Shown: positions 1-7,914, numbered from the stretch's first letter. The stretch: DNA of 18,199 bases from an uncultured Collinsella sp. (GCA_938045085.1 CALINZ010000289.1:1-18199), one strand, 5' to 3'. A program made the numbers and translations. The notes: generated by a model not told the origin, from the sequence alone.

Positions 1-1609
1 CACGTTCCGCGTGCGCGGCGATGTTGTCGACGTGTATCCGCCTTATGCCGAGCATCCGTTGCGGTTTGAGTTCTTTGGCGACGAGGTCGAGCTGATTGCC
101 GAGATCGATGAGGTCACCGGTGAGATGCTTCGTGAGTACGAGGCCATCCCTGTATGGCCGGCATCGCACTACGTGACCGAGAAGCCGAAGGTCAAGGCGG
201 CTCTGAAATCGATCAGCGAAGAGTGCGAGAAGCGCGTGGCGGAGCTCAAGGCGACCGACAAGTTGCTCGAGGCGCAGCGTCTGCAGCAGCGCACCGATTA
301 TGATCTTGAGATGCTCGAGACGATGGGCTTTTGCAACGGCATCGAGAACTACTCGCGTCATCTGGACGGTCGCAAGCCGGGTGAGCCGCCGTTTACCCTA
401 ATCGATTACTTTCCCAAGGATATGCTCTGCATCATCGATGAGAGCCATGTGACGGTGCCGCAGATTCGCGGCATGCACGAAGGTGACCGCTCGCGTAAGG
501 TGACGCTGGTGGAACACGGTTTTCGCCTGCCCTCGGCGCTCGATAACCGCCCGCTTCGTTTCGATGAGTTTGAGGCAAGGATACCCCAGTTTATCTATGT
601 TTCGGCCACGCCGGGCGACTACGAGCTGCGGGTGAGCCAAAACGATGTGGAGCAGATTATTCGTCCGACTGGCCTGCTCGACCCCAAGATTGACGTGCGT
701 CCAGTTCGCGGCCAGATTGACGATCTTGAGGACGAGATTCGCGAGCGCGTTGCCCGCAAGGAGCGCGTGCTGGTGACCACGTTGACCAAGCGCATGGCCG
801 AGGACCTGACCGACCATCTGCTCGACGCGGGCATTAAGGTCAATTACATGCACTCTGATACGGCGACAATGGACCGTGTCGAGATCCTGCGAACGCTGCG
901 CGAGGGCAAGATCGATGTTCTCGTTGGCATCAATCTGCTTCGCGAGGGCTTGGATCTCCCCGAGGTCTCACTGGTGGCAATTCTCGATGCCGATAAGGAA
1001 GGCTTCTTGCGCAACCGTCGTTCGTTGATTCAGACGATTGGCCGTGCGGCCCGTAATGCCGACGGCGAGGTCATCATGTATGCAGACGTTGTGACCGATT
1101 CGATGAAAGAAGCCATCGAGGAGACGCAGCGCCGTCGCGAGATTCAGATGGCATATAACGAAGAGCATGGCATTGTGCCCAAGACGGTCCGCAAGGCCAT
1201 TAACGACATTTCGAGTTTTATTGCCGAGGCCGAAAAAACCGTGGGTTCCAAGGGACGCTCGAAGGGCGACTCTCTTGGCCATGGTGCATTCTATACGCCC
1301 GATGAGTCGGGCGAGGGCGGCGTGCCGGAAACGGTGGCGCCCGAGCAGACACTTGCGGAGCAGTTGGAAGAACTGCCGCATGACGAGCTTGTGCGGATTG
1401 TCGAAACCATGGAAGAGGATATGCGTAACGCTTCTGCCGCCATGGACTTTGAGGAGGCGGCGCGCCTGCGCGATGCCGTCGTTCAGATTCGGGCGATGCT
1501 CGAGGGTGCGTCTGAGGACGAGACGATCGAGCGCTTACGTTCGCAGGCCCGCAAGGGTTCCACGTTCGCATCGGGCAGAAAACGCCAGGGTACACGGTTT
1601 AAGAAATAG
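1..1609 (+). CDS. uvrB: UvrABC system protein B (excinuclease subunit), 5'-truncated by window edge
   Basis: UvrB is the DNA-damage-verifying helicase-fold subunit of nucleotide excision repair; UvrA loads it onto DNA and it then recruits UvrC. The open frame enters at base 2 with T-F-R-V-R-G-D, which in full-length UvrB lies roughly 175-185 residues in, so the N-terminal Walker A region is outside the window. Visible motifs in order: the DESH box (Walker B type) in IIDESHVTVPQIRGMHEGDR; helicase motif V in GINLLREGLDLPEV; motif VI in QTIGRAARN; and a C-terminal UVR domain (ELVRIVETMEEDM to FEEAARLRD) that contacts UvrC. About 535 residues are present, ending at TAG 1607-1609. A low-complexity Gly/Ser/Glu linker precedes the UVR domain. 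It is convergent with the minus-strand flavoprotein gene and ends in a strong terminator. The gene is intact as far as it can be seen. Confidence 0.97.
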   Translation, partial: TFRVRGDVVDVYPPYAEHPLRFEFFGDEVELIAEIDEVTGEMLREYEAIPVWPASHYVTEKPKVKAALKSISEECEKRVAELKATDKLLEAQRLQQRTDYDLEMLETMGFCNGIENYSRHLDGRKPGEPPFTLIDYFPKDMLCIIDESHVTVPQIRGMHEGDRSRKVTLVEHGFRLPSALDNRPLRFDEFEARIPQFIYVSATPGDYELRVSQNDVEQIIRPTGLLDPKIDVRPVRGQIDDLEDEIRERVARKERVLVTTLTKRMAEDLTDHLLDAGIKVNYMHSDTATMDRVEILRTLREGKIDVLVGINLLREGLDLPEVSLVAILDADKEGFLRNRRSLIQTIGRAARNADGEVIMYADVVTDSMKEAIEETQRRREIQMAYNEEHGIVPKTVRKAINDISSFIAEAEKTVGSKGRSKGDSLGHGAFYTPDESGEGGVPETVAPEQTLAEQLEELPHDELVRIVETMEEDMRNASAAMDFEEAARLRDAVVQIRAMLEGASEDETIERLRSQARKGSTFASGRKRQGTRFKK

Positions 1610-1612
1610 CGA

Positions 1613-1655
1613 ACAGGCCCCGAGTTCCCTGTGGAGCTCGGGGCCTGTGTCTTTT
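1613..1655 (+). terminator. Intrinsic terminator after uvrB, possibly bidirectional
   Basis: A 16-bp stem (1613-1628 with 1633-1648, one G-U pair) closes on the tetraloop CTGT and is followed by TCTTTT at 1650-1655. It begins 3 bases after the uvrB stop. On the minus strand the hairpin is followed by a weaker T-rich run, so it may also end transcripts of the convergent gene whose stop is at 1675. Free energy was not computed. Confidence 0.88.
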
Positions 1656-1674
1656 GCGCGCTGGAATTCGTGCG

Positions 1675-3315
1675 TTAGAGGTCCGCGATCAGGGCTTCGG
1701 CACAACGGATGCCGTCGGTGGCCGCGCTCATGATGCCGCCAGCATATCCAGCTCCCTCACCACAAGGGTAGAGGCCCGGGGTCGACACGGCATGGCACGT
1801 TCGGTCTCGGGTGACAGTGACAGGTGAGCTCGAACGAGTCTCCACGCCGGTAAGAACGGCATCGGGACGGTCGTAGCCTCGTAGCTTTTTTCCGAGTAGG
1901 GGAAGTCCCAGGCGGAGCGACTCGACGATATGCTGCGGCAGGGCTTCGTCAATTGCCGTCCAGGTCACACCGAGCGGATAGGTGGGCTTTACCTTTCCGG
2001 GCGCCTTGCTGGCGCGTCCTGCGAGGAAATCTCCGACGAGTTGTGCCGGTGCGTTCCAGTTGGAACCGCCCAGGCGATAGGCGGCCGCCTCGCAGGCACG
2101 CTGGAGCTCGATGCCGGCGAGCGGGTCATCGTTGGGAAGGTCCTCAGGCGTGACGTTAACGAGCAAGGCGGCATTTGCGTTGCGTCCGTCGCGGGCATTG
2201 AGGCTAGCGCCGTTGACGCACAGGTGGCCCTGCTCGGAAGAGGCGGCGACAACCTGTCCGCCGGGGCACATGCAAAACGAGAACACGCTGCGGCCGTTGG
2301 GAAGATGGGCGACGAGCTTGTAGGGGGCTGCTCCGAGGGCAGGATGTCCCGCCAAGGCTCCATATTGGGCTCGGTCGATGTCGCGCTGTGGATGCTCGAT
2401 GCGCACACCCATGGCAAAGGTCTTTTGCGCGAGGGCAACATTATGTTCTTTGAGAAGCTCGAATACGTCGCGGGCGGAATGGCCGCAGGCGAGAATGAGG
2501 TGCTTTGTGGCGATTGTCTCGCTTGTGGTTTCTTGGGGCGGTTGGACATCGACGCCGGTGATGGCGCCAGATCCATCGGTTCGAATATTGACGAGCTTTG
2601 TTCGATAGCGGACGGTTCCACCGAGCTGCTCGATGCGTTGAGAAATGTTGGTGACGACGGTGGGGAGGATGTCAGAGCCAATGTGCGGCTTGGCGTCCCA
2701 CAGGATGTCGCGAGGTGAGCCAGCTTCGACGAAGGTCTCAAGAATCAGTCGATGGGCAGGATTCTTGGTTCCCGTGTTGAGCTTGCCGTCCGAGAAGGTC
2801 CCTGCGCCGCCCAGGCCAAATTGGATATTGCTTTCGGGGTCGAGGATACGCTCCTTAAGAAAGAGATCAATCGCTTCTGAGCGGCGAAGTGCGGGGTCGC
2901 CGCGCTCGATGAGCAGGGGTTTAAGGCCCGCTTCGGCAAGGGTCAGGGCGGCGAAGAGACCGGCGCAACCGGCGCCGACAACGACGGGACGCTCCTTAGG
3001 TGCATTCGGGACAGGGTTGGGGAATGAAGGCGCCTCGCCGTCTACCATGCGGATGCGCGAGCGGTCGCGCTCGGCGACGCGGTCGACCACCTCCTGCTCG
3101 AGTCGGGAGCTTGTCAGTTCAACTCGAAAGCTCAAAATAAAATGGACATCTCGCTTTTTACGGGCGTCGATTGACTTGCGATGGAGCTCAATGGCTTTAA
3201 TCTGGGAATCCTCGCATCGCAGGGCTCGTTTGACGGCGCGTCTACCAATAGCAAGACAGGCGGTTTCGTCGCCGGCCTCATCGAGTGACGCGTGGACTTG
3301 GGTGATTTCGATCAT
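1675..3315 (-). CDS. FAD-dependent dehydrogenase, COG2509-type (substrate unknown)
   Basis: A predicted 546-residue cytoplasmic flavoprotein. The N-terminal ~70 residues form the small basic domain usual in this family. A Rossmann FAD site follows at residues 111-119 (VVVGAGCAG, GxGxxG), then an acidic strand end (LLIERGD). Further family signatures are FGLGGAGTFSDGKLNTG, the FCMCPGGQVV segment, and a C-terminal FAD-binding stretch YPCGEGAGYAGGIMSAATDG. I chose ATG 3313-3315 because AAGGAG precedes it by 6 bases and the protein then starts at the family's usual place; the longer open frame to 3486 would run into the preceding gene. The family is widespread in anaerobes, is called an uncharacterised FAD-dependent dehydrogenase, and has no firm substrate. 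It is the last gene of the minus-strand block and sits directly behind a terminator-like hairpin, so it may be transcribed separately. Confidence 0.9.
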   Translation of the reverse strand: MIEITQVHASLDEAGDETACLAIGRRAVKRALRCEDSQIKAIELHRKSIDARKKRDVHFILSFRVELTSSRLEQEVVDRVAERDRSRIRMVDGEAPSFPNPVPNAPKERPVVVGAGCAGLFAALTLAEAGLKPLLIERGDPALRRSEAIDLFLKERILDPESNIQFGLGGAGTFSDGKLNTGTKNPAHRLILETFVEAGSPRDILWDAKPHIGSDILPTVVTNISQRIEQLGGTVRYRTKLVNIRTDGSGAITGVDVQPPQETTSETIATKHLILACGHSARDVFELLKEHNVALAQKTFAMGVRIEHPQRDIDRAQYGALAGHPALGAAPYKLVAHLPNGRSVFSFCMCPGGQVVAASSEQGHLCVNGASLNARDGRNANAALLVNVTPEDLPNDDPLAGIELQRACEAAAYRLGGSNWNAPAQLVGDFLAGRASKAPGKVKPTYPLGVTWTAIDEALPQHIVESLRLGLPLLGKKLRGYDRPDAVLTGVETRSSSPVTVTRDRTCHAVSTPGLYPCGEGAGYAGGIMSAATDGIRCAEALIADL

Positions 3316-3333
3316 CGAGGTCTCCTTAGATGC

Positions 3334-3365
3334 AAGAAAGAGGCCGCCCGGTGTCCCAGACGGCC
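3334..3365 (-). terminator. Terminator-like hairpin between the two flavoprotein genes
   Basis: Read on the minus strand, a 10-bp stem (3365-3356 with 3351-3342, two G-U pairs) closes on GACA and is followed by TCTTTCTT (3341-3334). It lies 29 bases after the stop of the upstream flavoprotein gene, and only 7 bases separate the T-rich tract from the AAGGAG Shine-Dalgarno (3327-3322) of the next gene. It could end the upstream transcript or act as a leader attenuator for the downstream gene. Confidence 0.6.
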
Positions 3366-3378
3366 CGAATGCGTTTTG

Positions 3379-3384
3379 ATTATA
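3379..3384 (-). promoter_or_regulatory. Candidate -10 element (TATAAT) for the COG2509-type gene
   Basis: The minus strand carries a perfect TATAAT 10 bases after the stop codon of the preceding gene. No convincing -35 hexamer is present at 16-19 bases and there is no extended -10 TG, so it may be chance. If used, the transcript would start near 3372 and the hairpin at 3365-3342 would be the first thing in the leader. Confidence 0.28.
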
Positions 3385-3394
3385 GACTGCGCGG

Positions 3395-4666
3395 CTATAG
3401 GCTGCTTGCAGCGCGAATACCCGAGATCCAAGCCCACGCAAGGTTGAAACCGCCGCAATCGGCATCGATGTCGAGTGCCTCGCCACAGATGTAAAGTGGG
3501 GCGCCTGCCGCGTTGCTCACGCAGAGGTCGGGAGCTGAGACGCTCTCGATGGGCACGCCGCCGCGCGTGACCTGGGCCGAACGCTCCTCTGTCGTTCCCT
3601 CGACGAGCAGCTTAAAGTGCTTGAGGATTGAGACCAGATGGATGACGTCGTACGACCCGGGGTGGCACTGTTCGAATGCGGTGCAGACAACGTGAGAGAA
3701 CTGCGGGGCGAGCATGCCGTCGAGCCAGCGGGGGTCGCGGGGTGAAAAGCCGCCGAGCAACTCAACTCGCTGGTTGAGCATATCGAGCAACTCGTCTTTG
3801 GAGAGGTCGGGGAAAACGTCGAGCAGAATCGTGTCTCCGCGCTGGACGCGACGGGAGAGGTTAAAGGCGGCAACGCCCGAGATGCCAAAGGTTCGGAAGA
3901 GCACTTCGCCGTCTTCGCGCCAGAGCTCCTCGTGATTGCGGGTGAGCGTCAAGCGGGCGCGGACGCGCAGACCATCCAACGTCTTGAGTGCCGCCCGATC
4001 GCCAACGACCGTTGCCGATACGGGGCAGAGGATGGGGCGCAGCGAAGTGAGGGGGAGGCTAAACGTATCGGCGATACCGGTGGGGTTGCCACCCGTGGCG
4101 ATAATTACGGCATGTGCCTGCAGGGCCTCGTTCTTGCGAGGGACATCGGCGAGCGCTTTCCGAAGCGAGCGGAGCTCCGATTTTCGGTCGTCGTGCTTTT
4201 TTGCCTTGAGCGCCCGCGCTGGACGGTCTATTTGGAGTGCCCAGCCTTCGGAAGCTTTGTGCACCGAGGCAACGTTGGCTCCGCAGATTAAGGTGATACC
4301 TAGGCGGTCGCAAACGTTGAGAAGCGCGTCGCGCACCGATTCGGCGCGAAGCGAGCGCGGGTACAGCCGGCCTTCCTCGGAGGTTGTCATGATGCCCAGC
4401 GAGGAGAAGAAACCCATAAGCTCTTGTTCGGGCTGGGGGCCCATGACAGATTCGACGAATGCGGGGCGGTTATACCGCTGAGGATCAATCGATTCGTTGG
4501 AGAGGTTGCAGCGGCCGTTACCGGTCGCAAGGAGCTTAAGGCCGCAGGCGACATCGCACTCAACGATGCAGACGCTTTTGCCAGCGCGTGCGGCCGTAAT
4601 GGCGGCGGCGAGGCCTGAAGCCCCGCCGCCGATTACCAGGACGTCATAGAAGGCGCTCGTGTTCAC
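3395..4666 (-). CDS. NAD(P)/FAD-dependent oxidoreductase, HI0933/BaiN-like family, divergent
   Basis: A predicted 423-residue flavoprotein. Residues 9-18 (LVIGGGASG) are the FAD dinucleotide-binding loop; LLATGNGRCNLSN (residues 45-57) is the HI0933-family signature; ATGG (190-193) is the second Gly motif; and the C-terminal CGEALDIDADCGGFNLAWAW closes the FAD site. The segment after ATGG is shorter than usual and lacks the typical GSTGDG stretch, and residues ~148-183 are a Lys/Arg-rich insertion. The start is GTG 4666-4664, immediately after the mrp stop TAA with no gap, which suggests translational coupling; no strong Shine-Dalgarno is visible. Relatives include BaiN, reported to act in bile-acid dehydroxylation in Clostridium scindens, but the family is broad and that activity should not be assumed here. 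It is co-oriented with mrp and probably in the same operon. Confidence 0.88.
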   Translation of the reverse strand: MNTSAFYDVLVIGGGASGLAAAITAARAGKSVCIVECDVACGLKLLATGNGRCNLSNESIDPQRYNRPAFVESVMGPQPEQELMGFFSSLGIMTTSEEGRLYPRSLRAESVRDALLNVCDRLGITLICGANVASVHKASEGWALQIDRPARALKAKKHDDRKSELRSLRKALADVPRKNEALQAHAVIIATGGNPTGIADTFSLPLTSLRPILCPVSATVVGDRAALKTLDGLRVRARLTLTRNHEELWREDGEVLFRTFGISGVAAFNLSRRVQRGDTILLDVFPDLSKDELLDMLNQRVELLGGFSPRDPRWLDGMLAPQFSHVVCTAFEQCHPGSYDVIHLVSILKHFKLLVEGTTEERSAQVTRGGVPIESVSAPDLCVSNAAGAPLYICGEALDIDADCGGFNLAWAWISGIRAASSL

Positions 4667-5497
4667 TTAGGCCTCGTCGGTCTCGTGCGGGGTAATGGCC
4701 TCGACGGCAGAGACTGCCTTGGGCAACATGCCATCGGGCAGCGCAGTCTCGACCTCGCCCTTATCGCAGGCCTCGGCGAGTGCTGGATTAATGGGAAGCT
4801 GGCCCAAGATGTCGAGGTTATAGCGCTCTGCGACCTCGGGGAGCTTGCTCTTGCCAAAGACCTCGATCTTCTTGCCGCAGTCGGGGCACTCAATATAGCT
4901 CATGTTCTCGACAATGCCCAGAATGGGGACGTTCATCTTCTCGGCCATGTTGACCGCCTTGGCGACGATCATCGAGACCAGATCCTGCGGGCTCGTGACG
5001 ATGACGATGCCGTCGACGGGCAGCGACTGGAAGACGGTGAGCGCGACGTCGCCTGTTCCCGGAGGCATGTCGACCAGCAGGTAGTCGATGGGGCCCCACG
5101 AGGTCTCGCTCCAGAACTGCCTAATGGCGCCTGCGATGACCGGACCGCGCCAAAGGACGGGGTCGGTCTCGTTTTGGAGCAGCAGGTTGGAGCTCATGAC
5201 CTTGACGCCGTGCTCGGAGATTTCGGGCAGCATAAGGTTGCCAAGGGCATGGACGTGGCGTCCGCTCATACCGAACATCTTGGGGATAGAGGGACCGGTG
5301 ATGTCGGCATCGAGGACGCCGACCTTGTGGCCGTGACGGGCAAGCTCGGTGGCGATGGCACCGGTGACAAACGACTTGCCGACACCGCCCTTGCCGGAAA
5401 GTACGGTGATGACGCGTTTGACCTCGGACAGCGTGTTCTCCTCAAATTGCGACGGCGACGTTTGTCCACCGGCGGCCTGTGCGTGCTCGCAACCCAT
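4667..5497 (-). CDS. mrp: Mrp/NBP35 (ApbC)-family Fe-S cluster carrier ATPase
   Basis: A 276-residue P-loop ATPase of the MinD/Mrp class, expected to bind a bridging Fe-S cluster as a dimer and pass it to apo-proteins in the cytosol. The deviant Walker A GKGGVGKS is at residues 35-42; DMPPGTGD is the switch/Walker B segment; and the paired cysteines C204-P-D-C207 are the family's cluster-binding CxxC. ATG 5497-5495 is chosen because AAAGGAG lies 6 bases upstream; the longer frame starting at 5554 overlaps the promoter. The N-terminal MIP18/DUF59 domain of longer Mrp proteins is absent, and only one Cys (C3) remains in the short N-terminal tail. The stop TAA abuts the GTG of the HI0933-like gene, so the two are probably co-expressed. 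Confidence 0.94.
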   Translation of the reverse strand: MGCEHAQAAGGQTSPSQFEENTLSEVKRVITVLSGKGGVGKSFVTGAIATELARHGHKVGVLDADITGPSIPKMFGMSGRHVHALGNLMLPEISEHGVKVMSSNLLLQNETDPVLWRGPVIAGAIRQFWSETSWGPIDYLLVDMPPGTGDVALTVFQSLPVDGIVIVTSPQDLVSMIVAKAVNMAEKMNVPILGIVENMSYIECPDCGKKIEVFGKSKLPEVAERYNLDILGQLPINPALAEACDKGEVETALPDGMLPKAVSAVEAITPHETDEA

Positions 5498-5519
5498 GTA
5501 TGACTCCTTTGTATATGTT

Positions 5520-5533
5520 GGGGCCGGGGCCCC
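5520..5533. repeat. G+C palindrome in the mrp leader
   Basis: GGGGCCGGGGCCCC lies between the predicted transcription start (~5546) and the mrp Shine-Dalgarno. It can form a short hairpin in the roughly 50-base leader. Its function is unknown; it may be incidental in G+C-rich DNA. Confidence 0.35.
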
Positions 5534-5552
5534 GTGATGTGACACGAGCGTC

Positions 5553-5582
5553 ATTGTACCCTCGTTTGCGAGCGGGAGTCAT
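5553..5582 (-). promoter_or_regulatory. Candidate sigma-70-type promoter of mrp and downstream flavoprotein gene
   Basis: On the minus strand, ATGACT (5582-5577; 4 of 6 matches to TTGACA) and TACAAT (5558-5553; 5 of 6 to TATAAT) are separated by 18 bases. This would give a start near 5546 and a leader of about 50 bases to the mrp ATG at 5497. The region contains three TTTG-type repeats (5565, 5582, 5593) and a small CTCG/CGAG inverted repeat in the spacer. No clear terminator separates it from the sulfatase-fold gene upstream, so read-through is possible. Confidence 0.5.
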
Positions 5583-5642
5583 TTGCGATGCATTTGGGCC
5601 GAGCGTGCTTGCAATACGATGGTCCTAAGCGAATGGGCGGGC

Positions 5643-7796
5643 TTACTGAACTTTGCTGGCGAACTCGAGGTATTGCATGCGCTGCAGCTTGTCGATCGTT
5701 GAGGCGTATGGGCTGTCTTCAGATTCCAAGTCGTAGCGCAGCCCGTCGGCACCAAGGTAGCCGGCGACATTGATGGTGGGCACATCTGACCTTGTTGCAA
5801 GCAGAGCCTTTTGATAGTCGGTGAGCGGGGCGCCGATCTTATTAAGGGTAATGGCTGCAATCTCGTTTGCCCCGACGGTGTCGTAGACGTTGAGCTCGGT
5901 ATTGCCGGCGATTTCATAGTTAGCCCAAACGAAATAGGTCGACTGATAGATACGGAAAGCGTGGCTTGCCGTATCTTCCTGAGGGTACAGCTCGTCGTTG
6001 AGAGTCGTTGCGGCGCTCGGCTGATGGTCGCCAAAAAAGACAAGGACAACCGGTCTGCCGATATTGCGGAGCTCGTTGATAAAGTACTCGAGGTCCCGGT
6101 CGGATGCGTTGATGCAGGTAAGATAGGTGTTGAGCGCGCTATTGGCACCCTCGCTGGCTCCCTCGACCCAATAGTTTGTCAGCTCCTCGGCGGGAACGGT
6201 GCCATAGTCGTAGCCGCCGTGATTTTGCATCGTGACGTCAAAGATGAACTGCGGGGCTTCGTCGGTTCTAAGCAGGTCGAGTATCTTGTCGTAGGTGGCG
6301 TAGTCGCATACGCCGGCATGGTAACAGGGCGCACCTTCGAAATCGCCGATTGAAAGAAAATCTCCGAAGCCCAGCTGCTGATAGATTTTATCTCGATGGT
6401 AGTTGACGGGGTTTTGCGGGTGCATAGCGGTAGCGGTATACCCAAGCTCCTTAAGGTCCTTTGCCAGGCTGTTGACGCCATTCATCTGATATAGCTGATA
6501 GGGGATTTTGCCTAATCCGACAAAGGCCGTTGTCGCTCCGGTCAAAAATTCGAATTCGGAGTTCGCCGTTCCGCCACCGGCGACCGAAGCGAGCATGGTG
6601 CCGCGAACAAGTGTGTCGGGAAGCGAGTTGTAGAATGCGGGGCCGGTGTACCCGGCCGCCTGGAGCTGCTCAAAGCACGAAAGGTCGCTAAAACTCTCGT
6701 TCATGACGGCAACAATCGTCGGCTTGATTTCATTGAACTGGGCAACGGCCGCCGCGCGCTGCTCGCTCGCGCCATACGTGCTGTCGTAGGTGGCGGCGAG
6801 CTCCTGCTCGATGCTCTGCGCCTCATCGGGCGTATAGTCTTCGGGCTTCTCAATGGGCAACTCGTTGACCATTTCGGTGAACGAAGTGATAAAACCCTGA
6901 GACGCATACGTGGTGATGGGCTGCCAACGGTCAAATCCAAAATTCAGCGCCTTCTCCAAGTCGATGCTGGAAAAGCCCGAGAGCCCCACAACGGTCACTA
7001 GCAGAAAAGCGCAGAGGTTAGCGGCGATTGCGGGGAAGACATGGGTGGGCATACGGAGCTTTCGCGGTCGGATAAGCGAAAGAAGCCCCAGGGAAATCTC
7101 CAGCAGGGCGAGAGAGGTTACGATTCCGGCGGTAAAGGTAAACTCGTATCCCTCGCTCACTTCCATTGCAGTGCCAAGGGCCAAGATATCGCTTGGCAGG
7201 ATGGCTTCGCCTTTAAACGTTATGACGAAGTGCTCGGCAATGCCAAGGATACAACAGACGACGGGCACGAGGGCCATGACGCCTCCATGACGCTGTCCCA
7301 GCAGATAAAGGGAGAGCAGAACCGTCGCGAGCAGCCCGACGGAAAACCCGAATGAGTTGGCGGGAATGTGATAGAACGTTTCGTTGCAGGCAATTTCAAG
7401 TGAAACGAACGAGAGCGCTGAAACAGCGGCGATGACAAGGATGTCACGGCAAATACAGGCAACCGTTCCCGTCTCAAGATCGGTTTGGTCGATAAGTCCC
7501 GAAACCAAGGGCTCGACAAGCAGTACGACGGCGGCAGCACCGAGCGCCGAATAAGAAAGGACCCATAGGGAACTGTCCTCATTTACGAGCAATTGATTCG
7601 TAATCCATGCAGCTACCACGCCGAGCGGGATGAGGAGCGTCGCGCACCAAAAGACGCGGGCAATTGGCGGCTTTTCATTGTGTTTGATTGAAAAATACAC
7701 GCGCACGACGACGGTGGCCACGATAAGGACGGCGATGAATATGGGCAGATTGGCCATGTCGCTCGAAGTGATTTCAAGGGGGATATCTTCGGTCAT
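5643..7796 (-). CDS. LTA synthase family protein (membrane phosphoglycerol transferase, sulfatase fold)
   Basis: A predicted 717-residue membrane enzyme. The N-terminal ~310 residues contain about eight hydrophobic segments (for example residues 17-37, and later FSVGLLATVLLSLYLLG and LCAFLLVTVVGLSGF). An extracellular alkaline-phosphatase-superfamily domain follows. By analogy with LtaS, the metal and nucleophile residues are E367 (VMNESFSD), T410 (GGGTANSEFEF, the expected catalytic Thr) and D590-H591 (FFGDHQPS). The expected role is transfer of glycerol-phosphate units from phosphatidylglycerol to a surface polymer such as lipoteichoic acid; the exact product cannot be told from sequence. 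ATG 7796-7794 is preferred because AGAGGA precedes it by about 6 bases; upstream in-frame codons lie in the divergent promoter region. It is longer than typical LtaS, mostly in the membrane part. Confidence 0.9.
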   Translation of the reverse strand: MTEDIPLEITSSDMANLPIFIAVLIVATVVVRVYFSIKHNEKPPIARVFWCATLLIPLGVVAAWITNQLLVNEDSSLWVLSYSALGAAAVVLLVEPLVSGLIDQTDLETGTVACICRDILVIAAVSALSFVSLEIACNETFYHIPANSFGFSVGLLATVLLSLYLLGQRHGGVMALVPVVCCILGIAEHFVITFKGEAILPSDILALGTAMEVSEGYEFTFTAGIVTSLALLEISLGLLSLIRPRKLRMPTHVFPAIAANLCAFLLVTVVGLSGFSSIDLEKALNFGFDRWQPITTYASQGFITSFTEMVNELPIEKPEDYTPDEAQSIEQELAATYDSTYGASEQRAAAVAQFNEIKPTIVAVMNESFSDLSCFEQLQAAGYTGPAFYNSLPDTLVRGTMLASVAGGGTANSEFEFLTGATTAFVGLGKIPYQLYQMNGVNSLAKDLKELGYTATAMHPQNPVNYHRDKIYQQLGFGDFLSIGDFEGAPCYHAGVCDYATYDKILDLLRTDEAPQFIFDVTMQNHGGYDYGTVPAEELTNYWVEGASEGANSALNTYLTCINASDRDLEYFINELRNIGRPVVLVFFGDHQPSAATTLNDELYPQEDTASHAFRIYQSTYFVWANYEIAGNTELNVYDTVGANEIAAITLNKIGAPLTDYQKALLATRSDVPTINVAGYLGADGLRYDLESEDSPYASTIDKLQRMQYLEFASKVQ

Positions 7797-7808
7797 GGAC
7801 GTTCCTCT

Positions 7809-7846
7809 GTTACAGCAAATTAAGTTCAGTAGTAGATTACTGTAAC
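7809..7846. repeat. Inverted repeat in the uvrA / LTA-synthase-like divergent region
   Basis: GTTACAG (7809-7815) is mirrored by CTGTAAC (7840-7846), a perfect 7-bp inverted repeat with a 24-base spacer; an inner CAGTA/TACTG pair (7827-7831 with 7838-7842) overlaps its right arm. The repeat covers the candidate minus-strand promoter, so it is a plausible operator or alternative leader hairpin. Confidence 0.45.
7819..7846 (-). promoter_or_regulatory. Weak candidate promoter for the LTA-synthase-like gene
   Basis: On the minus strand, GTTACA (7846-7841) and CTTAAT (7824-7819) are separated by 16 bases, each matching 4 of 6 consensus positions. The implied start near 7812 leaves a leader of about 15 bases. 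The call is weak and rests on position and spacing. Confidence 0.3.
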
Positions 7847-7914
7847 CTTTCCACGGCATTTCGAGAAACAAAGCACCCGATACGCAAAGCTAAAGGTCTG
7901 CGAATCTTGTATTA

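Noticed and set aside
3316..3486. Longer N-terminus for the COG2509-type flavoprotein
   Set aside because: It would overlap the preceding gene and run through the terminator-like hairpin; the ATG at 3315 has a strong Shine-Dalgarno.
5498..5554. Longer N-terminus for Mrp
   Set aside because: The extension covers the candidate -10 and G+C palindrome, while ATG 5497 has AAAGGAG at ideal spacing.
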